Shown: positions 16,483 through 25,316, numbered from the stretch's first letter. The stretch is 64,000 nt of DNA from Georgenia muralis (GCF_003814705.1 NZ_RKRA01000001.1:3788776-3852775); one strand, 5' to 3'. A program made the numbers and translations. Notes: a model not told the origin generated them from the sequence alone.

Positions 16483-17735
16483 CGGGGGCCCTCCTGCTCG
16501 TCCGTGGGGGCGGCCGGGGCCGCGTGCCTAGCGGTCGGCTCTGCCGCCGAGGTCGCCGGGGGCCCGCCCGTCGCGGTCACCGGGGGCCCGCCGGCCGCCG
16601 TCGCCGTCTGCTCGTCCCGCAGCTGCTCGGCGGAGAGCTCGCGGATCGAGGTGGCCTGGGGCCGGAACCGCCCCACGAGCTGCTGGGCGCCGGTGAGGAC
16701 GCCGTCGGGCAGGAACAGCACGACGATCGCGAGCAGCAGGCCGGTGGCCACGAGGTGGAGCTGCGTCTGGCCGTAGTTGAGGACGAAGTACTCCAGCGCG
16801 ACGCCGATGACGACGGCGCCCAGCAGCGGGCCGAAGAGGAACCGGGTGCCGCCGAGGAGGGCCATGAGCACGATCTGCGCGCTGAGCACGACGTCGAACT
16901 GGAAGATCGGGTCGAGGTCACCGAACCACAGCCCGTACAGCCCGCCCGCCAGCGCCACGACCAGCGCGGAGAGGGTGAACGCGACGAGCTTGAGCGTGGC
17001 GGTGGGGATGCCGAGGGACTCGGCCTTGTCCTCGTCCTCGCGCACGGCCTTGAGCCCGGCGCCGAACCGGGAGTGGTTGACGAGCGCCCAGAGGACCAGC
17101 GCGAGGGCGAGCAGGCCGAGGAAGATGAAGTAGAACGCCCGGTGGTGCTCGGGGCGCAGCAGGTCCGGGAACGGGCGCGGGACCACCAGCCCGTTCGAGC
17201 CACCGGTGACGGTGTGCCAGCTCTGGAACACGAGCTGGAGCACGAGCACGAGCGCGATCGTCACGATGACGAACGAGGCGCCCCGCACCCGCAGGGCGGC
17301 GAAGCCGACCGGGATCGCGACGACGAGGGTCCCGATCGCCGCGACGACCAGCGCCACGAAGCTCGGCATCCCGGTGTTGACCACGAGCAGGGCCGTCCCG
17401 TACGCCCCCAGGCCGAAGAACGCCGTGTGGCCCAGCGAGATGTACCCGGTGAACCCGCCCATGAGGTTCCAGCCCGTCGCGAAGACCGCGTAGTTGAGCA
17501 CGATGACGCCCGCGCTGAGCATGTACGGGTTCGGCGCGACGAAGGGCCACAGGGACAGGACCGCCACGACGACGGCGATCACGAGCAGGTCCCGCCGTCG
17601 GTCGCGGCCGGCGCGCGCGGGTCGCCCGCCCCGGGCGGCGGGACCGGCGAGGCCGACGCGTGAGGCGAGGCCGGCGCGGCCGGGCCTCTCGCCGTCACCG
17701 GCGCCCGCCTGGCGGCGGTCAGAAACGCTGAGCAA
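16479..17735 (-). CDS. livM: Branched-chain amino acid-type ABC importer, permease LivM
   Basis: 418 aa from TTG 17733-17735, with GGAGG 5 bp upstream; it overlaps the livH 3' end by 17 bp. A basic, Ala/Gly/Arg-rich leader of about 45 residues precedes the first TM segment. The family motifs NLMGGFTGYISLGHTAFFGLGAY, LKAVREDEDKAESLGI (the EAA-like coupling loop) and VVLFLPDGV are all present. The C-terminal about 80 residues form an Ala/Pro/Thr-rich cytoplasmic tail that most LivM proteins lack, with the motif GGPP(V/A)T twice. Substrates of the family include branched-chain amino acids, amides and urea, and the sequence does not choose among them. Confidence 0.93.
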   Translation of the reverse strand: MLSVSDRRQAGAGDGERPGRAGLASRVGLAGPAARGGRPARAGRDRRRDLLVIAVVVAVLSLWPFVAPNPYMLSAGVIVLNYAVFATGWNLMGGFTGYISLGHTAFFGLGAYGTALLVVNTGMPSFVALVVAAIGTLVVAIPVGFAALRVRGASFVIVTIALVLVLQLVFQSWHTVTGGSNGLVVPRPFPDLLRPEHHRAFYFIFLGLLALALVLWALVNHSRFGAGLKAVREDEDKAESLGIPTATLKLVAFTLSALVVALAGGLYGLWFGDLDPIFQFDVVLSAQIVLMALLGGTRFLFGPLLGAVVIGVALEYFVLNYGQTQLHLVATGLLLAIVVLFLPDGVLTGAQQLVGRFRPQATSIRELSAEQLRDEQTATAAGGPPVTATGGPPATSAAEPTARHAAPAAPTDEQEGPR

Positions 17736-18606
17736 GACGGCCTCCGAAGAACCCCTGCGGCCGCACCATGAGCGTGGCGAACAGGGCGAGGTAGAAGATG
17801 GTCTGCGCCCACGTGGGGCCCAGGGGCAGCTCGAGCATCACGCGCAGCACGCCGAGCAGGAGCGCGGCGATCGCGGCGCCGGGGATCGAGCCGAGACCGC
17901 CGACGACGATGATCGCCATGAGCGGACCGATCCAGTGCCAGTGCAGCGAGGGGTAGATCGTCGCCTGGAGGGACAGCGCGGCGCCACCGACGGCGGCCGT
18001 GGCCAGGCCGAGACCGAAGCCGAAGCCGGCGGTCCGGTTGGTGTCGATGCCCACGAGCTGCGCGGCCTGCGGGTGCTGGATGGTCGCGCGGAGCGCCCGG
18101 CCGAAGCGGGTGTACTTGAGCACCGCGAACAGCGCGAGGAGGCTCACCCCCGCCAGGGCGAAGGAGATCACCTGCACCACGGGGATGCGGGCGGTGAGGA
18201 GCTCGATGCTCGAGGCCCCGTACGGCAGGTTGATCCGGCGCTGGGTGCCGGAGAAGACCATGCCGAGCAGGCCCTCGATGATCAGCGCGATGGCGAAGGT
18301 GAGGAGCACCGACATCATCGTCATCGTCGCCGGCCGCAGCCGGGACAGCAGGAAGCGCTGCATGAGGTAGCCGATGGCGAAGAACGCCGGCACGGTGGCC
18401 AGCAGCGAGAGCATCGGGTCCAGCCCGGTGGCGGTGGAGAACCACCACGCGATGTAGGCCGCGAGGATGATGAACGCCGAGTGCGCGAGCATCACCACCC
18501 GCATGATGCCGAAGTACAGGGTCAGACCCGCTGCCAGGAGGGCGTAGAGCCCTCCCAGCAGCAGGCCCAGGATCAGGCTCTGGAAGAGCAGGCTGCCTGA
18601 GACCAC
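17719..18606 (-). CDS. livH: Branched-chain amino acid-type ABC importer, permease LivH
   Basis: 295 aa from GTG 18604-18606, five bases after the SBP stop; an upstream extension of the frame would run through the SBP gene and is not credible. It has about eight TM segments with the conserved LGLLLGGLYALLAAGLTL start, the coupling loop RFGRALRATIQHPQAAQLVGID and the VGGLGSIPGA region. The gene order SBP-livH-livM-livG-livF and tight packing mark one transcription unit. Confidence 0.95.
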   Translation of the reverse strand: MVSGSLLFQSLILGLLLGGLYALLAAGLTLYFGIMRVVMLAHSAFIILAAYIAWWFSTATGLDPMLSLLATVPAFFAIGYLMQRFLLSRLRPATMTMMSVLLTFAIALIIEGLLGMVFSGTQRRINLPYGASSIELLTARIPVVQVISFALAGVSLLALFAVLKYTRFGRALRATIQHPQAAQLVGIDTNRTAGFGFGLGLATAAVGGAALSLQATIYPSLHWHWIGPLMAIIVVGGLGSIPGAAIAALLLGVLRVMLELPLGPTWAQTIFYLALFATLMVRPQGFFGGRLAQRF

Positions 18607-18610
18607 CGGC

Positions 18611-19849
18611 TCACCACTCCGGCTTCGGGTAGATGAGCTCGGCCTCGGCGACGTCGGCGGGGAGGACGATGGCGATCTCACCGTCGACGTACTGCTGGAT
18701 GAGGTGCGCGCCGTTGGGCCGGCCGGCCTCGTCCCAGCCCAGGGTGCCGACGACGGTGTCCACCTCGTTCTCGTGGAGCCAGTCGATGAGATCCTGCTGG
18801 CAGTCGCCCTGCTCCGCGCACCCGACCGCCTCGACGGCGGCCGCGACGACCTGCCCGGCGGTGTAGGCGTTCGCCTCGTCCTCGCCGGGCTCGGCGCCGT
18901 GGAGCTCCTCGTTCGCCGCGACGAACTCCTCGTTGGAGGGGAAGGTGGCCTCGACGGTGTACCCGGTGGGCGAGAGGATGCCGTCCACCGCGCCGCCGAT
19001 CGCCTCGACGAACTCGGGGTTGGTCGGGGCGGTGGAGAAGGCCGCCATGCGCGGCTGGTAGTCGAGCTGCTGCAGCGCCAGGATCATGTTGACGGCGTCC
19101 TGGTACTGGGTGCCGCCGATGACGACGTCGGGGTCGGCGTCGGCGATCTGGGCGGCGACGGCGCTCATGTCGGTCGCGTTCGGCGGGTAGACCTCGTCGA
19201 CGACGATCTCGACGCCGAGCTCGGCGAGCCCGTCACGCAGGCCGTAGGCGGTGCCCTGCGCGAACGGGTCGTCCATGGCCGCGACGGCCGCGGTCTGCGG
19301 GCGCTCGTCCTCGGGCATGGCCTCGATGAAGTCGAGGAGGTAGTTGTAGTGGTCCGGGGCGATGGCCGGGGCCGCGTAGAAGATGTTCTCGAAGCCGTTC
19401 TCGAAGACCTCCGCGGCGGCCGCCGCGGGCTCGACGAAGAGCATCCCGTACTCGTCGGCGACGCGGGACGCGGGCACCACGAGGCGGGTGGAGAACGGGC
19501 CCATGACCAGGTCGACCTCGTCCTGGGCGATGAGCGACTCGTAGTCGGCCACGACGCGCGCGGCGTCGGAGGCGTCGTCGAGGATCTTCAGCTCGACCTG
19601 GCGGCCGAGCAGCCCGCCGCCGTCGTTGATGACCTTGGCCCAGGTCTCGTACCCGCGCTGGACGCCCTTGCCCGGCTCGGCGAAGTCACCGGTGAGCGGC
19701 AGCGAGATGCCGATGACGATGGGGTCGTCCCCACCCTCGGCGCCCCCGGTGGCGTCCCCGGTCCCGCCACCGGTGTCCCCGCCGCACGAGGCGAGCAGCA
19801 GGGCACCGGCGGTCGCGGCGGTGATGGCGGTCAACTTCCTTGTCGACAT
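18611..19849 (-). CDS. Branched-chain amino acid-type ABC importer, substrate-binding lipoprotein
   Basis: 412 aa. The signal peptide ends in lipobox LLASC (Cys22), followed by a Gly/Thr/Asp-rich flexible linker. The mature domain begins IVIGISLPLTGDFAEPGKGV and has the Peripla_BP_6 layout, including VDLVMGPFSTRLV, DDPFAQGTAYG and GILSPTGYT. The two-Cys hairpin VGCAEQGDCQQ near the C-terminus resembles the disulfide loop seen in this family. It is the first gene of the operon, preceded by a promoter and an AAGCGCTT palindrome. Confidence 0.92.
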   Translation of the reverse strand: MSTRKLTAITAATAGALLLASCGGDTGGGTGDATGGAEGGDDPIVIGISLPLTGDFAEPGKGVQRGYETWAKVINDGGGLLGRQVELKILDDASDAARVVADYESLIAQDEVDLVMGPFSTRLVVPASRVADEYGMLFVEPAAAAAEVFENGFENIFYAAPAIAPDHYNYLLDFIEAMPEDERPQTAAVAAMDDPFAQGTAYGLRDGLAELGVEIVVDEVYPPNATDMSAVAAQIADADPDVVIGGTQYQDAVNMILALQQLDYQPRMAAFSTAPTNPEFVEAIGGAVDGILSPTGYTVEATFPSNEEFVAANEELHGAEPGEDEANAYTAGQVVAAAVEAVGCAEQGDCQQDLIDWLHENEVDTVVGTLGWDEAGRPNGAHLIQQYVDGEIAIVLPADVAEAELIYPKPEW

Positions 19850-19902
19850 GGTGTCTCCTCATCAAGACGACGGCGCCGTCACCTCATCAGGACGACCACC
19901 TC

Positions 19903-19948
19903 AGCAAGCGCTTTCCACGCACAGTACACAGGCGGCGGGACCGCTCAA
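19903..19948 (-). promoter_or_regulatory. Candidate promoter and LacI-type operator of the liv operon
   Basis: On the minus strand TTGAGC (19943-19948), 16 bp and TACTGT (19921-19926) form a possible promoter. Just downstream lies AGCAAGCGCTTTCC (19903-19916) with the perfect palindrome AAGCGCTT at 19906-19913. A CG-centred palindrome of this kind is typical of LacI/GalR-family operators and would sit near the transcription start, in a repressing position. No LacI gene is adjacent. Confidence 0.35.
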
Positions 19949-20052
19949 ACCCACCCAGAGCACCCACGCGTCGATGTTGCCGAATTGTGACGTCAGCCAC
20001 GCCCCGCGCACCGGGGGCGCAGCGAGCGCCCCGCGAGCACCGCAGAGCACGT

Positions 20053-20094
20053 CCGGCGCCGCCGCCGGCGCCGGCGCCGGCGCCAGCGCCGGCG
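20053..20094. repeat. GCCGGC-type low-complexity repeat in the 394-bp gap upstream of the liv operon
   Basis: About seven near-perfect GCCGGC/GGCGCC hexamers in a row. It can fold into several overlapping hairpins. The gap (19850-20243) otherwise holds the promoter/operator described for the liv operon, a TGACGTCA palindrome at 19991-19998 approximately, and the terminator of the upstream operon; I see no gene in it. Confidence 0.6.
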
Positions 20095-20212
20095 ACGTGA
20101 CGTTGATGCTCTTCCGCCGCCGTGACCAACCGCCACGCCGTCACATCGCGAGCGGTCCGCCGGGCCCTCTCCTGCACCGAGTCCAGGAACACCGCAGGCG
20201 GACCTCGGGGCC

Positions 20213-20231
20213 GTCCGCCGGACCGGCGGAC
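20213..20231 (-). terminator. Hairpin terminator of the ABC/DUF6297-like operon
   Basis: GTCCGCCG (20213-20220), loop GAC and CGGCGGAC (20224-20231) form a perfect 8-bp stem starting 12 nt after the stop codon at 20244. No T-run follows. Confidence 0.55.
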
Positions 20232-20243
20232 CGCGGCACGCCC

Positions 20244-21851
20244 TCAGGCCGGCCGGTTCCTCGGTGCCGGGCGCTGCCGTCCCGCGAGCACGAGCGCCGC
20301 CACGGCCAGGACGCCCTGCGCCCCGAGGAGGCCGGGCGTGACGCTCCCGCCGACCACGGCGGCCAGCAGCGGCAGCGTGCCCACGGCGACGACATCAGGA
20401 CCCATGAGGAACGCCGCGCCGAGGCCGGGCGGGACCACGCCGAACGGGGTGTGCACGAGCGGTCCGGAGAAGTCCGGCAGCGGCCGGTAGGCCGCCCGCA
20501 CCGCAGCCGCTGACCACACCGGCGCCACCAGCACGCCGAGGACGAGCCAGCTCCCGTCGGTGTGAGCCGCCGCGAGCAGCGCGTGCGCGACCGCGGACCA
20601 CAGAACGAGGACGACGGTGGGAACCACGAGGCGCAGGCGGTGCACCTGGCGCTGGTCGAGCGGCAGGAGCGCGTCCAGGGCCGGGGCCGCGCTCGCCTCA
20701 CGCGCGCCGTCGGTTGCCGCGAGGCCCGCGGCGTACCCGCCGACGACGAGCAGCCCGAGGGTGAGGACAGGCACGTCCGGACCAAGGGCAAGGGCCGGCA
20801 GGCTGCCGGCGGCCACGAGCTGGACCAACCGGCGCGGCCGGCGAAGGAGGAGCATCGCGTCGGAGGTCACGAGGGCTGCGTGCGGGGCCCAGCGCCGCGG
20901 GATCCGCGCCACCAGGCGCAGCCGGGCCGAGCGGCGAGCCGCCGGCTCGGTCACCGCGGCGAGCGCCCGGCCCAGCCCGCGGGTGTCGAGGGAGAGCACC
21001 GACCCCAGGGCCTCCGCCGAGGTCCGGCCACGCTCGCGCACGACGGATCCGCGGACCTGCCCCAGCCGGAGGTCGAGCACGACGGCGAGCGTCGTGGCGA
21101 GGGCCACCGCGGCGAACGGCAGCATCACGGCAAGGGTCGGGACCGCGGCGCGCGACGCCCCGGCGGCCGGGTCGACGCTGATCGCGTCCATGACCCGGGC
21201 CGGCCACCCCCACCACAGCCCGGCGAGACCGGCGAGGGGTACGGCGGCCAGGGCCGCGTCCGCCGCGCGCCGGGTCCGGCCGTGCACGCCGGCCGAGACC
21301 TGCGTCAGTCCCACCGCGAGGACCAGCGCCGCGGCGCCCGCTCCCCCGGTGACGGCGGCCCCGGCGAGGGCGGCAGCGCCGGGTGACGGCACCAGCACGA
21401 GTGTCGCGAGGACGGCGACCACCGCCCCGGGCAGGGCCGAGACGACGGGCCAGCGCCGTGCGGCCGGGCGCAGCAGGCCGCGCCGGTCCACCGGCAGGGG
21501 CAGCCACCACGTCGCCTCGTGGCCGGGCAGCGAGACCGGTCCCAGCCGTGCCGCGAGACCGACGAGCGCGGGCGCCCCCGCGGCCAGGACGAGCACGGCC
21601 AGCCACCGAGCGGCGGTCACCGAGGCGTCGTCGAGGAGGCTCCCACCCAGGTCGCGGCCCAGCCGGGCCGCGAGTGCGAACGCCATGGCGGTGTACATGA
21701 GAACGATGAAGCCGCCGAGGTAGACGTCGTAGAGGAGGTCGCCGAGCCGGCTCTCGGCGCGCTGGAGGCTGCGCCGGCGGGACCACCGCCGCACCGCACG
21801 GCCCGTCGGTGGTGCCGGCCGGACCCGGAGGACCTCGTTGCCCTGCCTCAC
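20244..21851 (-). CDS. Multi-TM membrane protein, DUF6297-like, partner of an ABC ATPase
   Basis: 535 aa from GTG 21849-21851, which overlaps the stop of the ATPase gene as GTGA; the long Arg/Pro-rich upstream extension of the frame is an artefact of base composition. It has about ten to twelve TM segments in two groups, separated by a cytoplasmic stretch (RLGQVRGSVVRERGRTSAEALGS region, about 270-390). The motif LPVDRRGLLRPAARRW near 130 and LLPLDQRQVHRLRLV near 405 recall the short amphipathic coupling helices of ABC exporters. I recall the DUF6297 family having this size and context, but this assignment is from memory. Probably the membrane half of an exporter. Confidence 0.65.
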   Translation of the reverse strand: MRQGNEVLRVRPAPPTGRAVRRWSRRRSLQRAESRLGDLLYDVYLGGFIVLMYTAMAFALAARLGRDLGGSLLDDASVTAARWLAVLVLAAGAPALVGLAARLGPVSLPGHEATWWLPLPVDRRGLLRPAARRWPVVSALPGAVVAVLATLVLVPSPGAAALAGAAVTGGAGAAALVLAVGLTQVSAGVHGRTRRAADAALAAVPLAGLAGLWWGWPARVMDAISVDPAAGASRAAVPTLAVMLPFAAVALATTLAVVLDLRLGQVRGSVVRERGRTSAEALGSVLSLDTRGLGRALAAVTEPAARRSARLRLVARIPRRWAPHAALVTSDAMLLLRRPRRLVQLVAAGSLPALALGPDVPVLTLGLLVVGGYAAGLAATDGAREASAAPALDALLPLDQRQVHRLRLVVPTVVLVLWSAVAHALLAAAHTDGSWLVLGVLVAPVWSAAAVRAAYRPLPDFSGPLVHTPFGVVPPGLGAAFLMGPDVVAVGTLPLLAAVVGGSVTPGLLGAQGVLAVAALVLAGRQRPAPRNRPA

Positions 21852-22531
21852 AGCGCGGCGATGGCGGCCGCGCCCTCGGCGGCCGTGACCAGCCGCGAAC
21901 GCTCCTCCCCCAGGACGAGGACGGCGGTCGCGGCGCCGGCGACGACGGCGGGGTCGTGGGTGGCGAGAAGGACCGCACCACCGGCCTCGCGCTCCTCGAC
22001 GAGCCGCCCGACCAGCCGGTCCCGCATCCCGGCGTCCAGGCGCTGCTCGGGCTCGTCGAGGACGAGGAGCGACCGGGGTCGAGCGAACGCCGCTGCCAGG
22101 AGGAGGCGGCGGCACTGTCCGGATGACAGCGCCGCGGGCAGGGCGTCGGCCCGGGCGGTGAGGCCGAGCTCGTCCACCAGGCGGTCGACGACGTCGGCGG
22201 CGTCGGGGACGCCGTGCCCGAGGCAGGTCAGCAGGAGGTGCTCGCGCGCCGTCAACGCGGGGAAGAACACCTCGTCACCGAGGCACTGCGCGACCGCGGC
22301 CCGCTGGGCGCCGGACCGCTCGTCCACCGGTGCACCCAGGAGGTGCACCTCCCCGCGGATCGGCTCGAGCGAGCCGACGACGGTGCGCAGCAGGGTCGAC
22401 TTGCCGGTCCCGTTCGCACCCACGACGGCGAGCACCTCGCCGGCACGGACGCGAAGGTCCACGGGCGGGCAGACCGGCACGGTGTACCCGACCACCAGCC
22501 GCGACGCCTCGACGGCGGAGAAATCGGACAC
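21848..22531 (-). CDS. ABC transporter ATP-binding protein
   Basis: 227 aa, a minimal nucleotide-binding domain. It has Walker A GANGTGKST, signature ALSSGQCRRLLLAAAFA (LSSGQ), Walker B LLVLDEPEQRLD and switch His in LLATHDP. Its Q loop is AAVAQCLGDEVFF. SGQ with a following Cys is slightly unusual. It is translationally coupled to the downstream membrane protein (GTGA overlap), so the two likely form one exporter of unknown substrate. Confidence 0.92.
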   Translation of the reverse strand: MSDFSAVEASRLVVGYTVPVCPPVDLRVRAGEVLAVVGANGTGKSTLLRTVVGSLEPIRGEVHLLGAPVDERSGAQRAAVAQCLGDEVFFPALTAREHLLLTCLGHGVPDAADVVDRLVDELGLTARADALPAALSSGQCRRLLLAAAFARPRSLLVLDEPEQRLDAGMRDRLVGRLVEEREAGGAVLLATHDPAVVAGAATAVLVLGEERSRLVTAAEGAAAIAAL

Positions 22532-22574
22532 CTCTCGATGCTACCGATCCCCTCGCCGTCGGGCCGTACAGCGC

Positions 22575-23123
22575 TCAGGCGGTCTGGCCCTCGTGCTCGC
22601 CCTCGGCGAGCTCCTCGACCAGCTTGTCGTTGAACGCGGGCAGGTCCTTCGGCGTCCGGCTGCTCACGAGACCGGCGTCGACGACGACCTCCTCGTCGAC
22701 CCAGGTCGCCCCCGCGTTGCGCAGGTCGGTCTTGAGGCTCGGGTAGGACGTGACCGTGCGCCCGTTGAGGACGTCCGCGTCGGCCATGATCCAGCCGCCG
22801 TGGCAGATGACGCCCACCGGCTTGTGCTGCTCGAAGAACGCCCGGACCAGGGCGACGGCGTCGGCGTCCATCCGGAGCTTGTCGCCGTTGGCGACGCCCC
22901 CGGGCAGGACGAGACCGTCGAAGTCGTCGGCCTTCGCGCTGCCGACGGCGAGGTCGACGCTCGCCTCGTGGCCCTTCTTGCCGGTGATCGTGCCGGACTC
23001 CGGCGAGACCAGCACCGCCTCGGCGCCCGCGGAGGTCACGGCCTCCCAGGGTGAGGTCAGCTCGGAGTCCTCGAACCCGTTGGTCAGCAGGAAAGCGACG
23101 CGCTTGCCGGACAGCTCAGCCAT
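22575..23123 (-). CDS. DJ-1/PfpI family protein (YhbO-like)
   Basis: 182 aa, the normal length. It starts KRVAFLLTNGFEDSEL, where the acidic residue of FEDSE pairs with the catalytic Cys in the family. The nucleophile elbow VICHGGW carries C107. The segments LVLPGGVANGDKLR and RTVTSYPSLKTDLRNAG are typical. Family members are called deglycases, glyoxalase III or cysteine proteases, and the true reaction is debated. The likely role is protection from reactive carbonyl or oxidative damage. Confidence 0.92.
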   Translation of the reverse strand: MAELSGKRVAFLLTNGFEDSELTSPWEAVTSAGAEAVLVSPESGTITGKKGHEASVDLAVGSAKADDFDGLVLPGGVANGDKLRMDADAVALVRAFFEQHKPVGVICHGGWIMADADVLNGRTVTSYPSLKTDLRNAGATWVDEEVVVDAGLVSSRTPKDLPAFNDKLVEELAEGEHEGQTA

Positions 23124-23265
23124 GCTCTTCTCCTTCTCTCGTGCGGTACGCCTCGACGTTACGAGCCGCGCGGCGACCTCGCGCGTCGAGGCGCTCGTCG
23201 CGGCGTCCGGCGCCGACGTGCCGCGCCGGGAGGTCCGCCCGGTGGCGGCGCGCGAGAATGGCCCG

Positions 23266-23676
23266 ATGCCCAGACCTGCCGACGACGCCCGCTGCCCGTG
23301 CCTGTCCGGCCTGGTCCACGCCGACTGCTGCGGGCCGCTCCACGCCGGGATCGCCGCCGGCGGTCCGTACGCACCGACCGCGGAGGCGCTCATGCGCTCG
23401 CGGTACAGCGCGTTCGCCGTCGGCGACGCCCCCTACCTGCTCGCGACGTGGCACCCCTCGACCCGCCCGGACCACCTGAAGCTGGACGACGACGTCGAGT
23501 GGCGCCGCCTCGACGTCGTGCGGACGTCGGCGGGCGGCCCGTTCGACGACGCCGGCGTCGTGGAGTTCGTGGCCCACCACCGCGGCACGGACGGGCGCGG
23601 CCGGCTGCACGAGGTGAGCCGGTTCGTCCGGGAGGGCGGACGCTGGTTCTACGTCGCCGGCGATCGCGTCAGCTGA
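23266..23676 (+). CDS. YchJ/UPF0225 family protein with SEC-C motif
   Basis: 136 aa. The N-terminal SEC-C-type zinc motif CPCLSGLVHADCCGPLH is complete (C-x-C-x8-CC). It is followed by APTAEALMRSRYSAFAVGDAPYLLATWHP and the C-terminal NTF2-like part with VEFVAHHR and FVREGGRWFYVAGD. ATG 23266 is chosen; the ATG eight bases upstream is out of frame. Function of the family is unknown. Confidence 0.93.
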   Translation: MPRPADDARCPCLSGLVHADCCGPLHAGIAAGGPYAPTAEALMRSRYSAFAVGDAPYLLATWHPSTRPDHLKLDDDVEWRRLDVVRTSAGGPFDDAGVVEFVAHHRGTDGRGRLHEVSRFVREGGRWFYVAGDRVS

Positions 23677-23680
23677 TCCG

Positions 23681-23718
23681 ACCGCGACCCGCACCACCGA
23701 CCGCAACCGGCACCACCG
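23681..23718. repeat. Two imperfect 19-bp tandem copies
   Basis: The unit ACCGCRACCSGCACCACCG appears at 23681-23699 and 23700-23718 with two mismatches. It lies in the 106-bp gap between convergent ychJ-like and cueP-like genes. No other signal is seen there. Confidence 0.55.
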
Positions 23719-23782
23719 ACGACCTCCGCCCCGCGCAGGTGACCGCCGCGCCCGGAACGAGCCCGCGCCGGCCCGCTCAGTC

Positions 23783-24385
23783 TCAGGCGAGCTGGACCGT
23801 GGTCAGGCAGGTGGGGTCCTCCGCGCCGGTGCCGATGGCGGTCTCGGCCGTCTTGCCGTCGTAGGAGACCGTCAGGGTCGCCTCGATGTCCCGCGGCAGC
23901 CAGAAGCCGGTGAACCCGTTGTCGAAGGTGGTCACCGTCTCGTCCACGAGGACGTCGCCGGTGGCGTCGTCCACGATGCTCACCTGCACCTCCTCGCCGC
24001 CGAGCTCGCCCTTGCAGGTGGTGAGGGAGTGGTAGAAGCACTCGTGCGTCTGGTCGACGTACGGGGCGACGGAGAGGTAGAACCGGTCGTCGGGCAGGTC
24101 GACGGCGACCTCCTGGTCGGCGTCGGTCAGGACCAGCTGGTCCACGCGCACCGACGCCATGAGCTCGGTCGAGCGCTCGGTCAGCGCCACCCGGTCGAGC
24201 TCGTCGACGATCGCCGCGGCGTCGAGGTCCGCCAGGTCGTGCTCGGCGAGCAGCGCCTCGACGTCGGCCGCCGGCGCCCCAGCGGTGGCGGCGGCCGTCG
24301 CGGGCGGTGTGGGCTCCTCGGCCGCGCCGGCACACCCGGCGAGCAGCACCAGCGCCCCGGCAGCGGCCGCAACGAGTCGTTTCAT
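23783..24385 (-). CDS. CueP-family periplasmic metal-binding lipoprotein
   Basis: 200 aa from ATG 24383-24385. The lipoprotein signal has lipobox VLLAGC. The mature protein starts with a Thr/Ala-rich linker, then DVEALLAEHDLADLDAAAIVDEL. The CueP core is FYLSVAPYVDQTHECFYHSLTTCKGEL, with two of the conserved Cys, and DPTCLTTVQLA near the end gives the third. Salmonella CueP holds copper in the periplasm and passes it to superoxide dismutase. No other copper gene is adjacent, so regulation cannot be inferred. The much longer open frame upstream on this strand is not real. Confidence 0.9.
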   Translation of the reverse strand: MKRLVAAAAGALVLLAGCAGAAEEPTPPATAAATAGAPAADVEALLAEHDLADLDAAAIVDELDRVALTERSTELMASVRVDQLVLTDADQEVAVDLPDDRFYLSVAPYVDQTHECFYHSLTTCKGELGGEEVQVSIVDDATGDVLVDETVTTFDNGFTGFWLPRDIEATLTVSYDGKTAETAIGTGAEDPTCLTTVQLA

Positions 24386-24541
24386 GGTTGTCTCTCCGAT
24401 CCGCCCGAAGGGCGCAAATGCCGACCTTTCCGGCAAGCCTGCCATCGACCCCGCCGCGCCATCTGGGTCCAAGGGCTCATCCGCGGTCCGTGCGTCCACA
24501 GGCGCGCAGTGCGGGCTCCCGGTCCGCGCCCATCCTCGACG

Positions 24542-25213
24542 ATGATGACGCTCATGAGCGAATTCGCGGGGTTCCCGCTGTGGGGGGCGCAGTTCTACGC
24601 CGAGCTCGAGCGCCACAACTCGCGAGAGTTCTGGGCCGGGCACAAGGAACGGTGGGAGAGGGAGGTCCGCGACCCGATGCGCGCGCTGGTCGCCGCGCTC
24701 GAGCCGGAGTTCGGCCCCGCGACGGTGTTCCGCCCGCACCGGGACGTACGGTTCAGCGTCGACAAGTCGCCGTACAAGACGCATCAGGGCGCGATCGCCG
24801 GGCCCGCCCGCGGGCTGGGGTACTACGTCCAGCTCGACGCCGACGGTCTCAGCGTCGGCGGCGGGTTCCGCGCCCACTCCCCCGCCCAGACCGACCGGTA
24901 CCGCCGCGCGGTCGACGCCGACGACGACGGCGCGCTGCCGGCGATCGTCGCCACCCTCGAGGGCCAGGGGTACGAGGTGATGGGCGCGTCTCTCAAGACG
25001 CGGCCCCGCGGCTACCCGGCGGACCACCCTCGCATCGAGCTGCTGCGGCGCAAGGAGGTCATGGCGCTCAGGAACGTCGGCGTCCCGGCCTGGCTGCCGT
25101 CCGCCGACGCCCTCGACCACGTCCGCGCGATGTGGTCGCAGCTGCGTCCGCTCGCGCAGTGGGCGATCGAGCACGTGGGCCCCGCGGCGGACGAGGTGCC
25201 CGCCGGCCGGTAG
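24542..25213 (+). CDS. DUF2461 / TIGR02453 family protein
   Basis: 223 aa. It starts FAGFPLWGAQFYAELERHNSR, the diagnostic FxxFPxxxLxFLxxLxxNNxR-like opening. It continues with FRPHRDVRFSVDKSPYKTHQGA and GLGYYVQLDADGLSVGGGF, both strongly conserved in the family. Three in-frame starts (24542, 24545, 24554) precede this without a good ribosome site, so the true start may be ATG 24554. Function unknown. Confidence 0.9.
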   Translation: MMTLMSEFAGFPLWGAQFYAELERHNSREFWAGHKERWEREVRDPMRALVAALEPEFGPATVFRPHRDVRFSVDKSPYKTHQGAIAGPARGLGYYVQLDADGLSVGGGFRAHSPAQTDRYRRAVDADDDGALPAIVATLEGQGYEVMGASLKTRPRGYPADHPRIELLRRKEVMALRNVGVPAWLPSADALDHVRAMWSQLRPLAQWAIEHVGPAADEVPAGR

Positions 25214-25316
25214 CGCGGACGCCCCGTCCCGCCGCAGGCCCGCAGGAGCCGTCCCTGCTGCACGCCCGCAAGGGCCCTCCCGGGGGCTGCGGCCGGCCGG
25301 TCAGGCCCCCGCCGCC

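Noticed and set aside
20053-20094. CRISPR-like repeat
   Set aside because: The hexamers are contiguous, without unique spacers, and no cas gene is present.
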